DNA of 64,000 nucleotides, taken from Collinsella sp. MSK.8.10 (GTDB lineage Bacteria > Actinomycetota > Coriobacteriia > Coriobacteriales > Coriobacteriaceae). Both the position numbers and the translations under genes were made by a program. This document shows, one piece after another, positions 42,151 to 50,025 of the stretch (positions are counted from its first letter, which is position 1; each line of letters begins with the position of its first letter). The stretch covers positions 1-64,000 of the forward strand of contig NZ_JAHPYF010000003.1 in assembly GCF_019041915.1 (NCBI RefSeq), in the 5' to 3' direction. A model generated the notes under the pieces. The model saw nothing but the letters and a program-made list of their open reading frames with translations. It was not told the origin of the DNA and ran no database searches.

Positions 42151-43002
42151 ATGTCTGAATCCAAACCGACGCTGCACCGCGAGCAGATTGCGGGCATGAA
42201 TATCCACTACATCATGTGGTCGCTCGATTACTTCCTTGATGTGCAGCAGCGCTTGGGCTTTGAGTCCATTGAGCTGTGGTGTGCAGAGCCGCATGTGACG
42301 CTCGACCACACGGGCTACTTTGAGGCTGAGGTCCTGGCGAAAAAGGCTGCAGACCGTGGGCTTAGGTATCGTACTCTGTGCCCCGAGAATGTTGTCTATC
42401 CTTGGCAGTATTGCGCACGCAAACCGCTGCATGAGCAGCGCAGCCTGGCGTACTTTAAGCACGGCATTGAGCTTGCCGAGGTACTTGGGTGCGACCGTAT
42501 GTCCGTCAACTCGGGCTGGGGCGACTGGGACGAGGACCGCGAGGAAGCTTGGAAGCGCAGCCGCGAGCACTTGTCCATTCTGGCGGAGTATGCCGGCGAG
42601 CACGGTTTGGTGCTTACGATGGAAAGCCTGCGTCCCGAGGAGAGCAACCTTGTGACGACGGTTTCCGATGCGAAGCGCATGATTGACGAGGTCGCGAGCC
42701 CGTACTTACAGCCCATGGTTGATACAACCGCGATGGGCGTTGCAGGCGAGACGCTCGAGGACTGGTTTGTCGCCTTTGGTGATGGGGCAATTCACGAGAT
42801 GCACTTTATCGACGGTGATCCGTATGGTCATCTGGTGTGGGGCGATGGCAAGCACGATATGGACGCCTTCGTCGCCACACTCAACGCCCATGGTTTCGAC
42901 GGCATGCTGGGCCAGGAAATCACGGACGGTCGTTACTACGATGACCCGGCGGCGGCAGATGCCAAGAACATGGCCGCATTCGAGAAATATCTGATTGACT
43001 AA
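42151..43002 (+). CDS. frlC: FrlC-like sugar epimerase (TIM barrel)
   Basis: A 283-residue xylose-isomerase-like TIM barrel. FrlC interconverts fructoselysine and psicoselysine. Metal-ligand regions fit the family: ESIELWCAEPH, VNSGWGDWDEDREEAW, TMESLRPEESN (Glu), MVDTTAMGV (Asp), HFIDGDPYGHL and GQEITDGRYYDD (Glu). AAGGAGG precedes the ATG within the end of the amidohydrolase gene. The assignment rests on both fold and the adjacent frlB and frlD; a different sugar isomerase remains possible. Confidence 0.85.
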   Translation: MSESKPTLHREQIAGMNIHYIMWSLDYFLDVQQRLGFESIELWCAEPHVTLDHTGYFEAEVLAKKAADRGLRYRTLCPENVVYPWQYCARKPLHEQRSLAYFKHGIELAEVLGCDRMSVNSGWGDWDEDREEAWKRSREHLSILAEYAGEHGLVLTMESLRPEESNLVTTVSDAKRMIDEVASPYLQPMVDTTAMGVAGETLEDWFVAFGDGAIHEMHFIDGDPYGHLVWGDGKHDMDAFVATLNAHGFDGMLGQEITDGRYYDDPAAADAKNMAAFEKYLID

Positions 43003-43064
43003 AACAACCATCGGCCACGCAACCAACGTCATTGATTGCGGGCCAAATAAGAAAGGAACTGGAT

Positions 43065-44033
43065 ATGAACGCACACGATCTGATCAAAGAGGCAATTGCC
43101 GAGAAGGGCAAGTTCGACAGCGTCTACTGGATTGCTTGCGGTGGCTCCATGATCGATTTGATCCCGGCCCATGAGCTTCTGCAGCGCGAGGCAACCACCT
43201 TCACTTCGTATATCTATACGGCTCGCGAGTTCGATATCATGCGTCCGCGTCGTCTGGGCGAGAAGTCCCTGGTCATCGCTTGTAGCCACAGTGGCAACAC
43301 CCCTGAGGTCGTCGAGGGCTGCGAGATTGCCCTTGCTGCCGGCGCTACGGTGATCGCCCAGACCGACAACGCTGGATCCAAGATCGACTCCGGCAAGTGG
43401 ACCACGTGGGTCTACCCGTGGGGCGAGGGCGTGCCGCAGGCTGAGGTCCCCGCTGGCATTTCGCTGTCGCTTGCGGCCGAGCTGCTCGATCAGCAGGAGG
43501 GCTACGCCGATCTTGCCGATATGTATGCCGGTATCGCCGAGATGGATAAGATTCTTCCCCCGGCACGCGAGAAGGTAAATGCCGAGCTGGGCGATCGCTT
43601 TGCCAAGCTTTGCCAGGAGCACGAGTTCTTCTATATTCTGGGCAGCGGTCCCAACTTTAGCCAGACCTACGGTTTCGCTATCTGCTCTCTTATGGAGATG
43701 CAGTGGCAGCACTGCAGCTACATCCACTCTGCCGAGTACTTCCACGGCCCCTTCGAGGCTACTCAGGATGGCGTTTTTTACTTCCTGCAGATGGGCTCCA
43801 GCGAGTGCCGTGCTATGGACGAGCGCGCCCTGGCGTTCCTTAAGACGCATACCGATACGCTGATGGTGCTCGATGCCAAGGAGTACGGTATGGAAGCCGT
43901 GCCGGCGAGCGTCCGTGCCTATCTGGACTCGGTGCTGTTCTACGCCATGAACTGCGAGCTGCGTGCCGCACGCGGCAAGGTGTTTGATCACGATCCCGAT
44001 TTCCGTCGCTATATGGGTGTTGTCGAGTACTAG
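43065..44033 (+). CDS. frlB: FrlB-like fructosamine 6-phosphate deglycase
   Basis: A 322-residue protein with two SIS domains that hydrolyses fructoselysine 6-phosphate (or another fructosamine 6-phosphate) to glucose 6-phosphate and free amine. Sugar-phosphate binding shows in the segments ACSHSGNTPEVVEG and LGSGPNFSQTYG; the SAEYFHGPFE segment carries the Glu and His typical of this subgroup. GAAAGGA precedes the ATG. It works after the FrlD kinase, and its glucose 6-phosphate product enters glycolysis at Pgi. Confidence 0.88.
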   Translation: MNAHDLIKEAIAEKGKFDSVYWIACGGSMIDLIPAHELLQREATTFTSYIYTAREFDIMRPRRLGEKSLVIACSHSGNTPEVVEGCEIALAAGATVIAQTDNAGSKIDSGKWTTWVYPWGEGVPQAEVPAGISLSLAAELLDQQEGYADLADMYAGIAEMDKILPPAREKVNAELGDRFAKLCQEHEFFYILGSGPNFSQTYGFAICSLMEMQWQHCSYIHSAEYFHGPFEATQDGVFYFLQMGSSECRAMDERALAFLKTHTDTLMVLDAKEYGMEAVPASVRAYLDSVLFYAMNCELRAARGKVFDHDPDFRRYMGVVEY

Positions 44034-44047
44034 AAGGAGCAAAGGCC

Positions 44048-44911
44048 ATGGCATTTAACGTTAACGCGCTCGGATTTGGCGACAACGTCGTCGATCGCTA
44101 CGAGCATATCCACACCATGTATCCCGGCGGCAATGCGGTGAACTTCGCCGTTTATGCCAAGAAATGCGGTGCCGCACGCTCCGCATACATGGGCATTTTT
44201 GGCAATGATGCCGCTGCCGAGCATGTCATTGCAAGCCTCGAGGATGAGGGTATCGAGCTTGACAAGTGCGAGCAGATGATTGGCGAGAACGGAGCGGCTC
44301 GCGTGACCGTCGTTGACGGTGACCGTGTCTTCCTCGGCTCCAACGAGGGCGGTATCCGTGGCGATGCGCGTTATGTCCTCGATCGCTTTGACCTTTCGTA
44401 CATGAAGCAGTTCGATGTGGTTCATTCGGGCAACTATTGCTTTACCGAGCGCGAGCTGCCCAAGCTGAAGGCTGCGGGCGTCACGGTCTCTTTTGACTTT
44501 TCGGACGACTCCACCGACGAGTACTACGAGCAGATTGCGCCCTACGTCGATTTCGCTTTCTTTAGTGCGGCGGATGCCGCGAGTGAGGACGAGATTCGCG
44601 AGCGTCTGGCATGGGTGAAGGGCCTGGGTCCGCGTTTTGTGTCGGCTACGGCGGGCGCCGAGGGCTGCATTGCTTACGACGGCGAGCGTTATTACCGCCA
44701 GCTGGCTAAACCGGTAACGGACATGAAGGACACCATGGGGGCGGGCGACTCGTTCCTCACCTCGTTTTTGATGTGCTATCTCGATTCCGCCAAGCGCGGT
44801 GAGGATGGTTCTGAGGCTATTGAGCGGGCGCTTGACTTCGCGGCCAGGTTTGCCTCGACCGTATGCGGCATGGAAGGCTCTTGGGGCCACGGGGCGCCGA
44901 TTTCCGAATAG
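44048..44911 (+). CDS. frlD: FrlD-like fructoselysine 6-kinase (PfkB family)
   Basis: A 287-residue PfkB/ribokinase-family kinase that phosphorylates the Amadori sugar at C6 with ATP. The N-terminal substrate loop PGGNAVNFAV and the C-terminal signature DTMGAGDSFLTSF, with the catalytic Asp in GAGD, are both present. The start is 14 bases after the frlB stop with AAGGAG upstream. It is the last gene of the operon. The MITE-like repeat lies 45 bases beyond. Confidence 0.88.
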   Translation: MAFNVNALGFGDNVVDRYEHIHTMYPGGNAVNFAVYAKKCGAARSAYMGIFGNDAAAEHVIASLEDEGIELDKCEQMIGENGAARVTVVDGDRVFLGSNEGGIRGDARYVLDRFDLSYMKQFDVVHSGNYCFTERELPKLKAAGVTVSFDFSDDSTDEYYEQIAPYVDFAFFSAADAASEDEIRERLAWVKGLGPRFVSATAGAEGCIAYDGERYYRQLAKPVTDMKDTMGAGDSFLTSFLMCYLDSAKRGEDGSEAIERALDFAARFASTVCGMEGSWGHGAPISE

Positions 44912-44955
44912 CCGAGCGGGCTCAGGGAGCTGCATTAGTGCCTCCCTGTGACTCG

Positions 44956-45185
44956 GTGGTCAAAAAATGCCAAATATGAGTACTGTGACTAATTTAGTCG
45001 CAGCATAATTGACCCCTTCAGACGTGATTTAAGCGTTTGGAGGGGTTTAAACTTGCGAAAATGTAGGAGGAATGACTGTAAAAGTGTTAGTTAATGGACA
45101 ATCGTAGATCATTCTGGTGGTCGGAAAGCTCAAAGTAATGTATCCATTTCGGTAACAGTACTCATATTTGACATTTTTTGACCAC
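44956..45185. repeat. 230-bp MITE-like element with 34-bp terminal inverted repeats
   Basis: GTGGTCAAAAAATGCC... (44956-44989) and its reverse complement (45152-45185) match at 32 of 34 positions. The 162-base interior contains a smaller stem (CCCCTTCAGACG / CGTTTGGAGGGG) and no convincing reading frame. It lies between convergent frlD and tatD and ends 5 bases from the tatD stop. No target-site duplication is obvious. It also fills the 279-base gap here. Confidence 0.8.
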
Positions 45186-45190
45186 AGGGG

Positions 45191-45973
45191 TCAGCGAAGG
45201 CTAAAAACAGAGCGTGAATTTGCCAAAACTGCCGACTCGATGTGCTTTGCGCCACAGTTTTTGAGTGAGGCGATACGTTCTGAGGTCCATGCGAGCGATC
45301 TGATGAGCGACTGTGCGCTTGTTTCTGTGTTTGGTTCGGCTGGTGAATCGGTCTCGAGCAGTAGGCGGTCGAGTGGGATCTGTCGTGCGTATTCGCGACC
45401 GCGCTTGGTCGCGAGCATGCGTTCGTTGACGGAAAAATAGCAGCCTGCATCGCGCGCGCGGACGAGTTCGTCCGAAGTACCGCTAAACCAGTGGAAGATG
45501 ATAACGGGGGAGTCGGGGTTTGGGATGAGTAGTCCATGCGATTCGAGGACGTCCAGTACGGCTCCTGCCGAACGAACGGCATGAATTGATATCACGCGTC
45601 CGGTAAGAGGATGCTGCACGAGCGTATCGCAGAGCCGGTCAAGTGCCTGTATTTGCAGCGGCTCGCTTCCAGCAAAACGAGTGGAAAAGTCGAGTCCCAC
45701 CTCGCCGATGTAGCGCCCTTGGGCAGCAACTTCGCAAAGCAGATTGACTTCGGCAGGACCGCAGCGGCCGTCGGCGAGCCACCAGGGATGGAGGCCGACG
45801 CCCGCGATAATGTTTGGGTAACGGCTGGCCCGCTTTTTTGCTGCCTCGAAGTCGCATGGGTCGATGCCACAGTCAAAGAGCCCCAGACCCAATGCCGCCG
45901 ACTCATTGGCCGTAGCATCGGGGCTGAGCATCAAATCAAGGTGACAATGCGTGTCAAAGAATCGCGGTTCCAT
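45191..45973 (-). CDS. TatD-family metal-dependent hydrolase
   Basis: A 260-residue TIM-barrel hydrolase of the TatD DNase family, cytosolic. Metal ligands are in THCHLD at the N-terminus, GEVGLD (Glu), ISIHAVRS (His), FHWFSG (His) and ETDSPAEP (Asp). TatD proteins act as 3'-5' exonucleases or related hydrolases in DNA quality control. It is 14 bases downstream of tcdA on the minus strand and likely co-transcribed. Confidence 0.9.
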   Translation of the reverse strand: MEPRFFDTHCHLDLMLSPDATANESAALGLGLFDCGIDPCDFEAAKKRASRYPNIIAGVGLHPWWLADGRCGPAEVNLLCEVAAQGRYIGEVGLDFSTRFAGSEPLQIQALDRLCDTLVQHPLTGRVISIHAVRSAGAVLDVLESHGLLIPNPDSPVIIFHWFSGTSDELVRARDAGCYFSVNERMLATKRGREYARQIPLDRLLLETDSPAEPNTETSAQSLIRSLAWTSERIASLKNCGAKHIESAVLANSRSVFSLR

Positions 45974-45987
45974 CGCAGGGCATCCTG

Positions 45988-46785
45988 CTAGTCCAGGCGC
46001 TGGCCATCGGCGCGCACGCGCTCGGTGCCGCGCCCACTGATCTGGCGGATAACCTCGCCGGCAATCATCTGACCCATGATGGGCGGCATAAAGCTGGCGG
46101 TTCCCAGCTCGGTACGCTCGTGGATATTGGAAGGGTCGCGGGGCTGTGTCTTAACCGATTCCTCACAGCTAAACAGTACATGCAGGCTCTTGATTCCGCG
46201 TTTCTTGCATTCTTTGCGCATAATGCGGCTCATGGGGTCACGCACTGTATCGAAGATGTCGGCAAAGCGGAGGCACTCGGGATGGAGCTTGTTGGCCCCG
46301 CCCATGGAGCTAACCAAACGAATGTCGTGGTCCTGAGCATATTTGGCAATGGTGAGCTTGGCCGAGATGGTGTCGATGGCGTCGACGACGTAGTCGAGCT
46401 TGCCGTCCGTCTGCTCCAAAACGCTCGCGAAGAAATCATCGATGTTGTCGCTCAGCAAGTATTCAGTTCGCTTGATGACGGCAGCGGCGGGATTGATGTC
46501 GTGGATCATGGCTTCCATCACGTCAACCTTGCGCTTTCCGATGGTGCTGTGAAAGGCGATGGCCTGGCGATTGATATTGCTGGGCGCGATGACGTCCTTA
46601 TCCAGAATGACGAAATGTCCGATGCCGCCGCGGGCGAGTGCCTCGCAGCAGTTGGAGCCCACGCCTCCGCAGCCGAGCACCAGCACCGTAGCATCGGCGA
46701 GCTTATCGAGTGCCTCGCGGCCCATGATGATCTCGAGCTTGGTGTCGCGTGTCTCGATGGCGGCTGCGGCAGCGGTTTCGGTCAT
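45988..46785 (-). CDS. tcdA: tRNA threonylcarbamoyladenosine dehydratase
   Basis: A 265-residue E1-like (ThiF/MoeB fold) ATP-dependent enzyme that cyclises t6A37 of tRNAs to ct6A. The nucleotide-binding motif GCGGVGSNCCEALARGG (39-55) and the adenylate-contacting DKDVIAPSNINRQ are present, and the central VVDAIDT and C-terminal MGQMIAGEVIRQI match TcdA/CsdL. GGAGGATAT precedes the ATG. The neighbouring tatD has no known functional link. Confidence 0.9.
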   Translation of the reverse strand: MTETAAAAAIETRDTKLEIIMGREALDKLADATVLVLGCGGVGSNCCEALARGGIGHFVILDKDVIAPSNINRQAIAFHSTIGKRKVDVMEAMIHDINPAAAVIKRTEYLLSDNIDDFFASVLEQTDGKLDYVVDAIDTISAKLTIAKYAQDHDIRLVSSMGGANKLHPECLRFADIFDTVRDPMSRIMRKECKKRGIKSLHVLFSCEESVKTQPRDPSNIHERTELGTASFMPPIMGQMIAGEVIRQISGRGTERVRADGQRLD

Positions 46786-46900
46786 AAATATCCTCCGATG
46801 GGGAAGCAGGTCGTGTTTTAGCTATCGCCATTATAGGTAATCGCCCATAGGTTGCGATGGCGTTTGCTTTGATGTGGTTTGAAGCAATGCGGTTAGATAG

Positions 46901-46930
46901 TTAGACAAACATCTAAATATTGAGTATAGT
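46901..46930 (+). promoter_or_regulatory. sdpRI promoter and autorepressor operator
   Basis: TAGACA (46902-46907) and TATAGT (46925-46930) have 17-bp spacing. The dyad TTAGA-N6-TCTAA (46901-46916) overlaps the -35, where ArsR-family SdpR would repress its own operon. Confidence 0.65.
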
Positions 46931-46964
46931 GTGCACGTCATGAGAGATGATGAAAGGAGGTCTT

Positions 46965-47243
46965 ATGCCGGGAGAGGGTTTTAAGGCGCTTGCCGATCCA
47001 ACGCGACGGCGCATTTTGGAGTTGCTGCGCGAGGGCAATTGCACGGCGGGGGAGCTTGCCGAGCATTTCGATATCAGTAAGCCGTCGCTGAGCCATCACT
47101 TGGCGACGCTCAAAAACGCCGGGTTGGTGACCGACGAGCGCCATGGCCAAAACATCGTATACAGCTTAAACACCACCGTCATGCAGGACTTGATCGGTTG
47201 GTTTATGGGCTTTACAAACACGGAAGGTGATAAGGATGAATAA
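46965..47243 (+). CDS. sdpR: SdpR-like ArsR-family repressor
   Basis: A 92-residue ArsR-family winged-helix protein: DPTRRRILELLREG, recognition helix KPSLSHHLATLKNAGLV and beta wing DERHGQNIVYSL. There is no metal-binding Cys motif, which fits SdpR (autorepressor) rather than ArsR or CadC. AAAGGAGG precedes the ATG. It overlaps sdpI by 8 bases and so is translationally coupled. Confidence 0.87.
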   Translation: MPGEGFKALADPTRRRILELLREGNCTAGELAEHFDISKPSLSHHLATLKNAGLVTDERHGQNIVYSLNTTVMQDLIGWFMGFTNTEGDKDE

Positions 47244-47940
47244 CGAAAACAAGGGCATTCACGCCACGGGGGTATCGCGGCGTGTGTGGATTGTGCTGAT
47301 CGCTCTGTGCGTCGCCAATGTCGTAGCGCACCTCATGGTGATGCCGAGCTTGCCTGCGCAGATTCCCACGCATTGGGGCGCGAACGGCGCCGTCGACGGT
47401 TGGGGTCCTAGCTGGATGGCCTCTGCGCTCGGTGTGCTGCCTCTGGCGCTTCTCGCAATGTTCTGCGTGGTGCCGCGCATCGACCCCAAAGGTGAGGCAT
47501 ATCGAACCTCGGGCAAGTTCTACCAGGGCTTCGTAATCGCCTTCACCTTGTTCATGTGCGCCATAAGCTGGCTGGGAGAGCTTACGGTCTGGGGCGTGGT
47601 GCCGGCGGTCGGTTCGGTTAACGTGCTGATTTCCGGTGTTGTCGGTTTGCTATTCATCGGCGTAGGCAACTACTTGCCGCGTGTGAAGCAGAACTATACG
47701 CTCGGTATCAAGACGCCTTGGGCGCTTGCCGATCCCGAGAACTGGCGCCGTACTCAGCGTTTTGGCGGCGCCTGCTTTATGGTGCTGGGTATTGGCCTGA
47801 TTGTGATGGGCGTGGCAGGCAGCGTGCTTTCGAGTGAAGTCGTCGCCGCGGTGATTGCGGTTCTGGCGTTTGGTTCGGTTGGAGCCGTCTACGTCTACTC
47901 GTATCTGTTGTGGCGCAAATCGCAGCGAGCCGCTCGTTAA
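47236..47940 (+). CDS. sdpI: SdpI-family membrane immunity protein
   Basis: A 234-residue protein with about six transmembrane helices: an N-terminal DUF1648 part (PAQIPTHWGANGAVDGWG) and a C-terminal SdpI part (GNYLPRVKQNYTLGIKTPWAL, then NWRRTQRFGG). In Bacillus, SdpI confers resistance to the SdpC toxin and, when bound by the toxin, sequesters SdpR. No toxin gene (sdpABC) is near, so it may protect against peptides from competitors. A terminator follows the gene. Confidence 0.87.
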   Translation: MNNENKGIHATGVSRRVWIVLIALCVANVVAHLMVMPSLPAQIPTHWGANGAVDGWGPSWMASALGVLPLALLAMFCVVPRIDPKGEAYRTSGKFYQGFVIAFTLFMCAISWLGELTVWGVVPAVGSVNVLISGVVGLLFIGVGNYLPRVKQNYTLGIKTPWALADPENWRRTQRFGGACFMVLGIGLIVMGVAGSVLSSEVVAAVIAVLAFGSVGAVYVYSYLLWRKSQRAAR

Positions 47941-48005
47941 GGTTGCGGAAAACTAGCGTACGCAGTTCATAGTGTGTTAAGGGGGACTTTTCCCAGGTAG
48001 TATTA

Positions 48006-48033
48006 GGGGGTGTGGGCAACCATGCCCCTTTTT
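48006..48033 (+). terminator. sdpRI terminator
   Basis: GGGG-TGTGG pairs with CCATG-CCCC with several wobble pairs, a GCAA loop, and TTTTT after it. Confidence 0.65.
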
Positions 48034-48124
48034 CGTTAAGTTTCAGAGCTGGTTTTCTCATTTCGTTTCCACTAAAGCGAAACAAGAATAGGGAAACAGC
48101 AGGTAGAAAGGATAAAACAGGCAA

Positions 48125-49804
48125 ATGGCAGAGTTTATCTACCAGATGTATCAGGCTCGTAAAGCCCATGGCGACAAGGTGATCCTTGACGACGTGACCC
48201 TGAGCTTCTACCCCGGTGCCAAGATCGGCGTCGTGGGCCCCAACGGTATGGGCAAGTCGACCCTGCTCAAGATCATGGCCGGCATCGAGGAGGTCTCCAA
48301 CGGCGATGCCAGGCTCACCCCCGGCTACACTGTGGGCATCCTGCAGCAGGAGCCGCTGCTCGACGACGACAAGACCGTCATCGAGAACGTGCGCATGGCG
48401 TTTGGCGATATGATCGCCAAGGTCGATCGCTTCAATAAGATCGGCGAGGAGATGTGCGACCCGGATTGCGACATGGACGCCCTCATGGCCGAGATGGGCA
48501 AGCTTCAGGACGAGATCGACGCCGCCGACGGCTGGGATATCGATTCCAAGCTCGGCCAGGCCATGGACGCACTGCAGCTGCCCGATTCCGACATGCCAGT
48601 CAACGTGCTTTCCGGCGGCGAGCGCCGCCGCGTGGCCCTGTGCAAGCTGCTGCTCGAGGCTCCCGACCTGCTGCTGCTCGACGAGCCCACGAACCACCTG
48701 GATGCCGAGTCGATCCTGTGGCTCGAGCACTTCCTGCACAACTACCAGGGCGCGGTGCTTGCCGTCACACACGATCGCTACTTCCTGGATAACGTTGCCG
48801 AGTGGATCTGCGAGGTCGACCGCGGTCACCTTTATCCCTACAAGGGCAACTACTCCACGTATCTGGAGACCAAGGCCGCCCGTATCGAGGCGCAGGGCAA
48901 CCGCGACGCCAAGCTCGCCAAGCGCATGGAGGCCGAGCTCGAGTGGGTACGCAGCTCGCCCAAGGCTCGCCAGGCCAAGAACAAGGCTCGTCTGGCTCGC
49001 TACGAGGAGATGGAGGCCGAGGCCCGCGCAAGCCAGAAGCTCGACTGGACCGACATCCGCATCCCTGTGGGCCCGCGTCTGGGCAACAAGGTTCTCGAGG
49101 CCCATCACCTGCACAAGGAGTTCGATGGCCGTGTGCTCATCGACGACCTATCGTTCACCCTGCCGCGCAACGGTATCGTGGGTGTCATCGGCCCCAACGG
49201 TGTGGGCAAGACCACGCTGTTCAAGACCATCGTGGGCCTGGAGCCGCTGACTTCGGGCGAGCTCGAGGTGGGCGAGACCGTCAAGATCTCCTATGTCGAT
49301 CAGAACCGTTCCGGCATCGACCCCGATAAGAACCTGTGGGAGGTCGTCTCGGATGGCCTGGACCACATGATGGTCGGTGAGACCGAGGTTCCGAGCCGTG
49401 CTTATGTGGCGAGCTTTGGCTTTAAAGGCCAGGACCAGCAGAAGCGCGCCGGCGTACTTTCCGGTGGCGAGCGCAACCGTCTGAACCTGGCGCTTACGCT
49501 CAAGCAGGGCGGCAACCTGCTGCTCCTCGACGAGCCCACGAACGACCTCGACGTCGAGACGCTGTCCTCGCTCGAGGCGGCGCTGCTCGAGTTCCCGGGC
49601 TGTTCGGTGGTCATTAGCCACGACCGTATGTTCCTGGACCGCGTTGCCACGCACATCCTGGCGTGGGAAGGCACCGACGAGAACCCGGGCAACTGGTATT
49701 GGTTTGAGGGCAACTTTGAGGCCTATCAGGCCAATCGTATCGAGCGCCTGGGCGAGGACGCAGCCCAGCCGCATCGTATTCACCGCAAGCTGACGCGCGA
49801 CTAA
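48125..49804 (+). CDS. ettA: energy-dependent translational throttle protein EttA (ABC-F)
   Basis: A 559-residue ABC-F ATPase that binds the ribosomal E site and regulates the first elongation step by ATP level. It has two ABC cassettes: Walker A GPNGMGKST (about 39-47) with signature LSGGERRR, and GPNGVGKTT (about 357-365) with LSGGERNR. Between them is the charged linker including the EttA-type arm region. There are no transmembrane segments. The length and C-terminus match EttA closely. Confidence 0.95.
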   Translation: MAEFIYQMYQARKAHGDKVILDDVTLSFYPGAKIGVVGPNGMGKSTLLKIMAGIEEVSNGDARLTPGYTVGILQQEPLLDDDKTVIENVRMAFGDMIAKVDRFNKIGEEMCDPDCDMDALMAEMGKLQDEIDAADGWDIDSKLGQAMDALQLPDSDMPVNVLSGGERRRVALCKLLLEAPDLLLLDEPTNHLDAESILWLEHFLHNYQGAVLAVTHDRYFLDNVAEWICEVDRGHLYPYKGNYSTYLETKAARIEAQGNRDAKLAKRMEAELEWVRSSPKARQAKNKARLARYEEMEAEARASQKLDWTDIRIPVGPRLGNKVLEAHHLHKEFDGRVLIDDLSFTLPRNGIVGVIGPNGVGKTTLFKTIVGLEPLTSGELEVGETVKISYVDQNRSGIDPDKNLWEVVSDGLDHMMVGETEVPSRAYVASFGFKGQDQQKRAGVLSGGERNRLNLALTLKQGGNLLLLDEPTNDLDVETLSSLEAALLEFPGCSVVISHDRMFLDRVATHILAWEGTDENPGNWYWFEGNFEAYQANRIERLGEDAAQPHRIHRKLTRD

Positions 49805-49807
49805 TTT

Positions 49808-49835
49808 GTTACGCGGTTTTACCCAACCGCGTAAC
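49808..49835. terminator. hairpin after ettA
   Basis: An 11-bp perfect stem (GTTACGCGGTT / AACCGCGTAAC) lies 3 bases after the ettA stop with no T-run, so it is a transcript-end hairpin rather than a classic terminator. Confidence 0.6.
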
Positions 49836-49848
49836 TACTCGACGCTGC

Positions 49849-49948
49849 GCGGGCCGCAAGCACCCCATCTTGCCGTTCAAACCGTCGCTCGCGTACCGAA
49901 GTACGCGTCGCTCCTCTTTCACGGCAACCTGGGGCACTTGCGGCCCGC
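49849..49948. repeat. 100-nt palindromic element
   Basis: GCGGGCCGCAAG... from 49849 pairs imperfectly with ...CTTGCGGCCCGC ending 49948. The arms are about 48 bases, with perfect 12-bp ends and a perfect GTAC-centred 7-bp tip (GCGTAC / GTACGC), separated by mismatched patches. It lies between the ends of two convergent genes. Confidence 0.75.
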
Positions 49949-49985
49949 TCGCTGTTGGTCACGAAACATCGATGAATGCTAATAA

Positions 49986-50021
49986 AAGCGGCTCAAATCC
50001 TGATTTGGATTTGAGCCGCTT
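49986..50021 (-). terminator. terminator of the low-complexity protein gene
   Basis: A 15-bp perfect stem (AAGCGGCTCAAATCC / GGATTTGAGCCGCTT) is followed by TTATT on the minus strand, 5 bases past the gene end. Confidence 0.88.
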
Positions 50022-50025
50022 GTCG

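Noticed and set aside
44912..45190. A coding gene inside the MITE-like element
   Set aside because: Only short frames without ribosome binding sites; the frame on the minus strand is a shadow of tatD.
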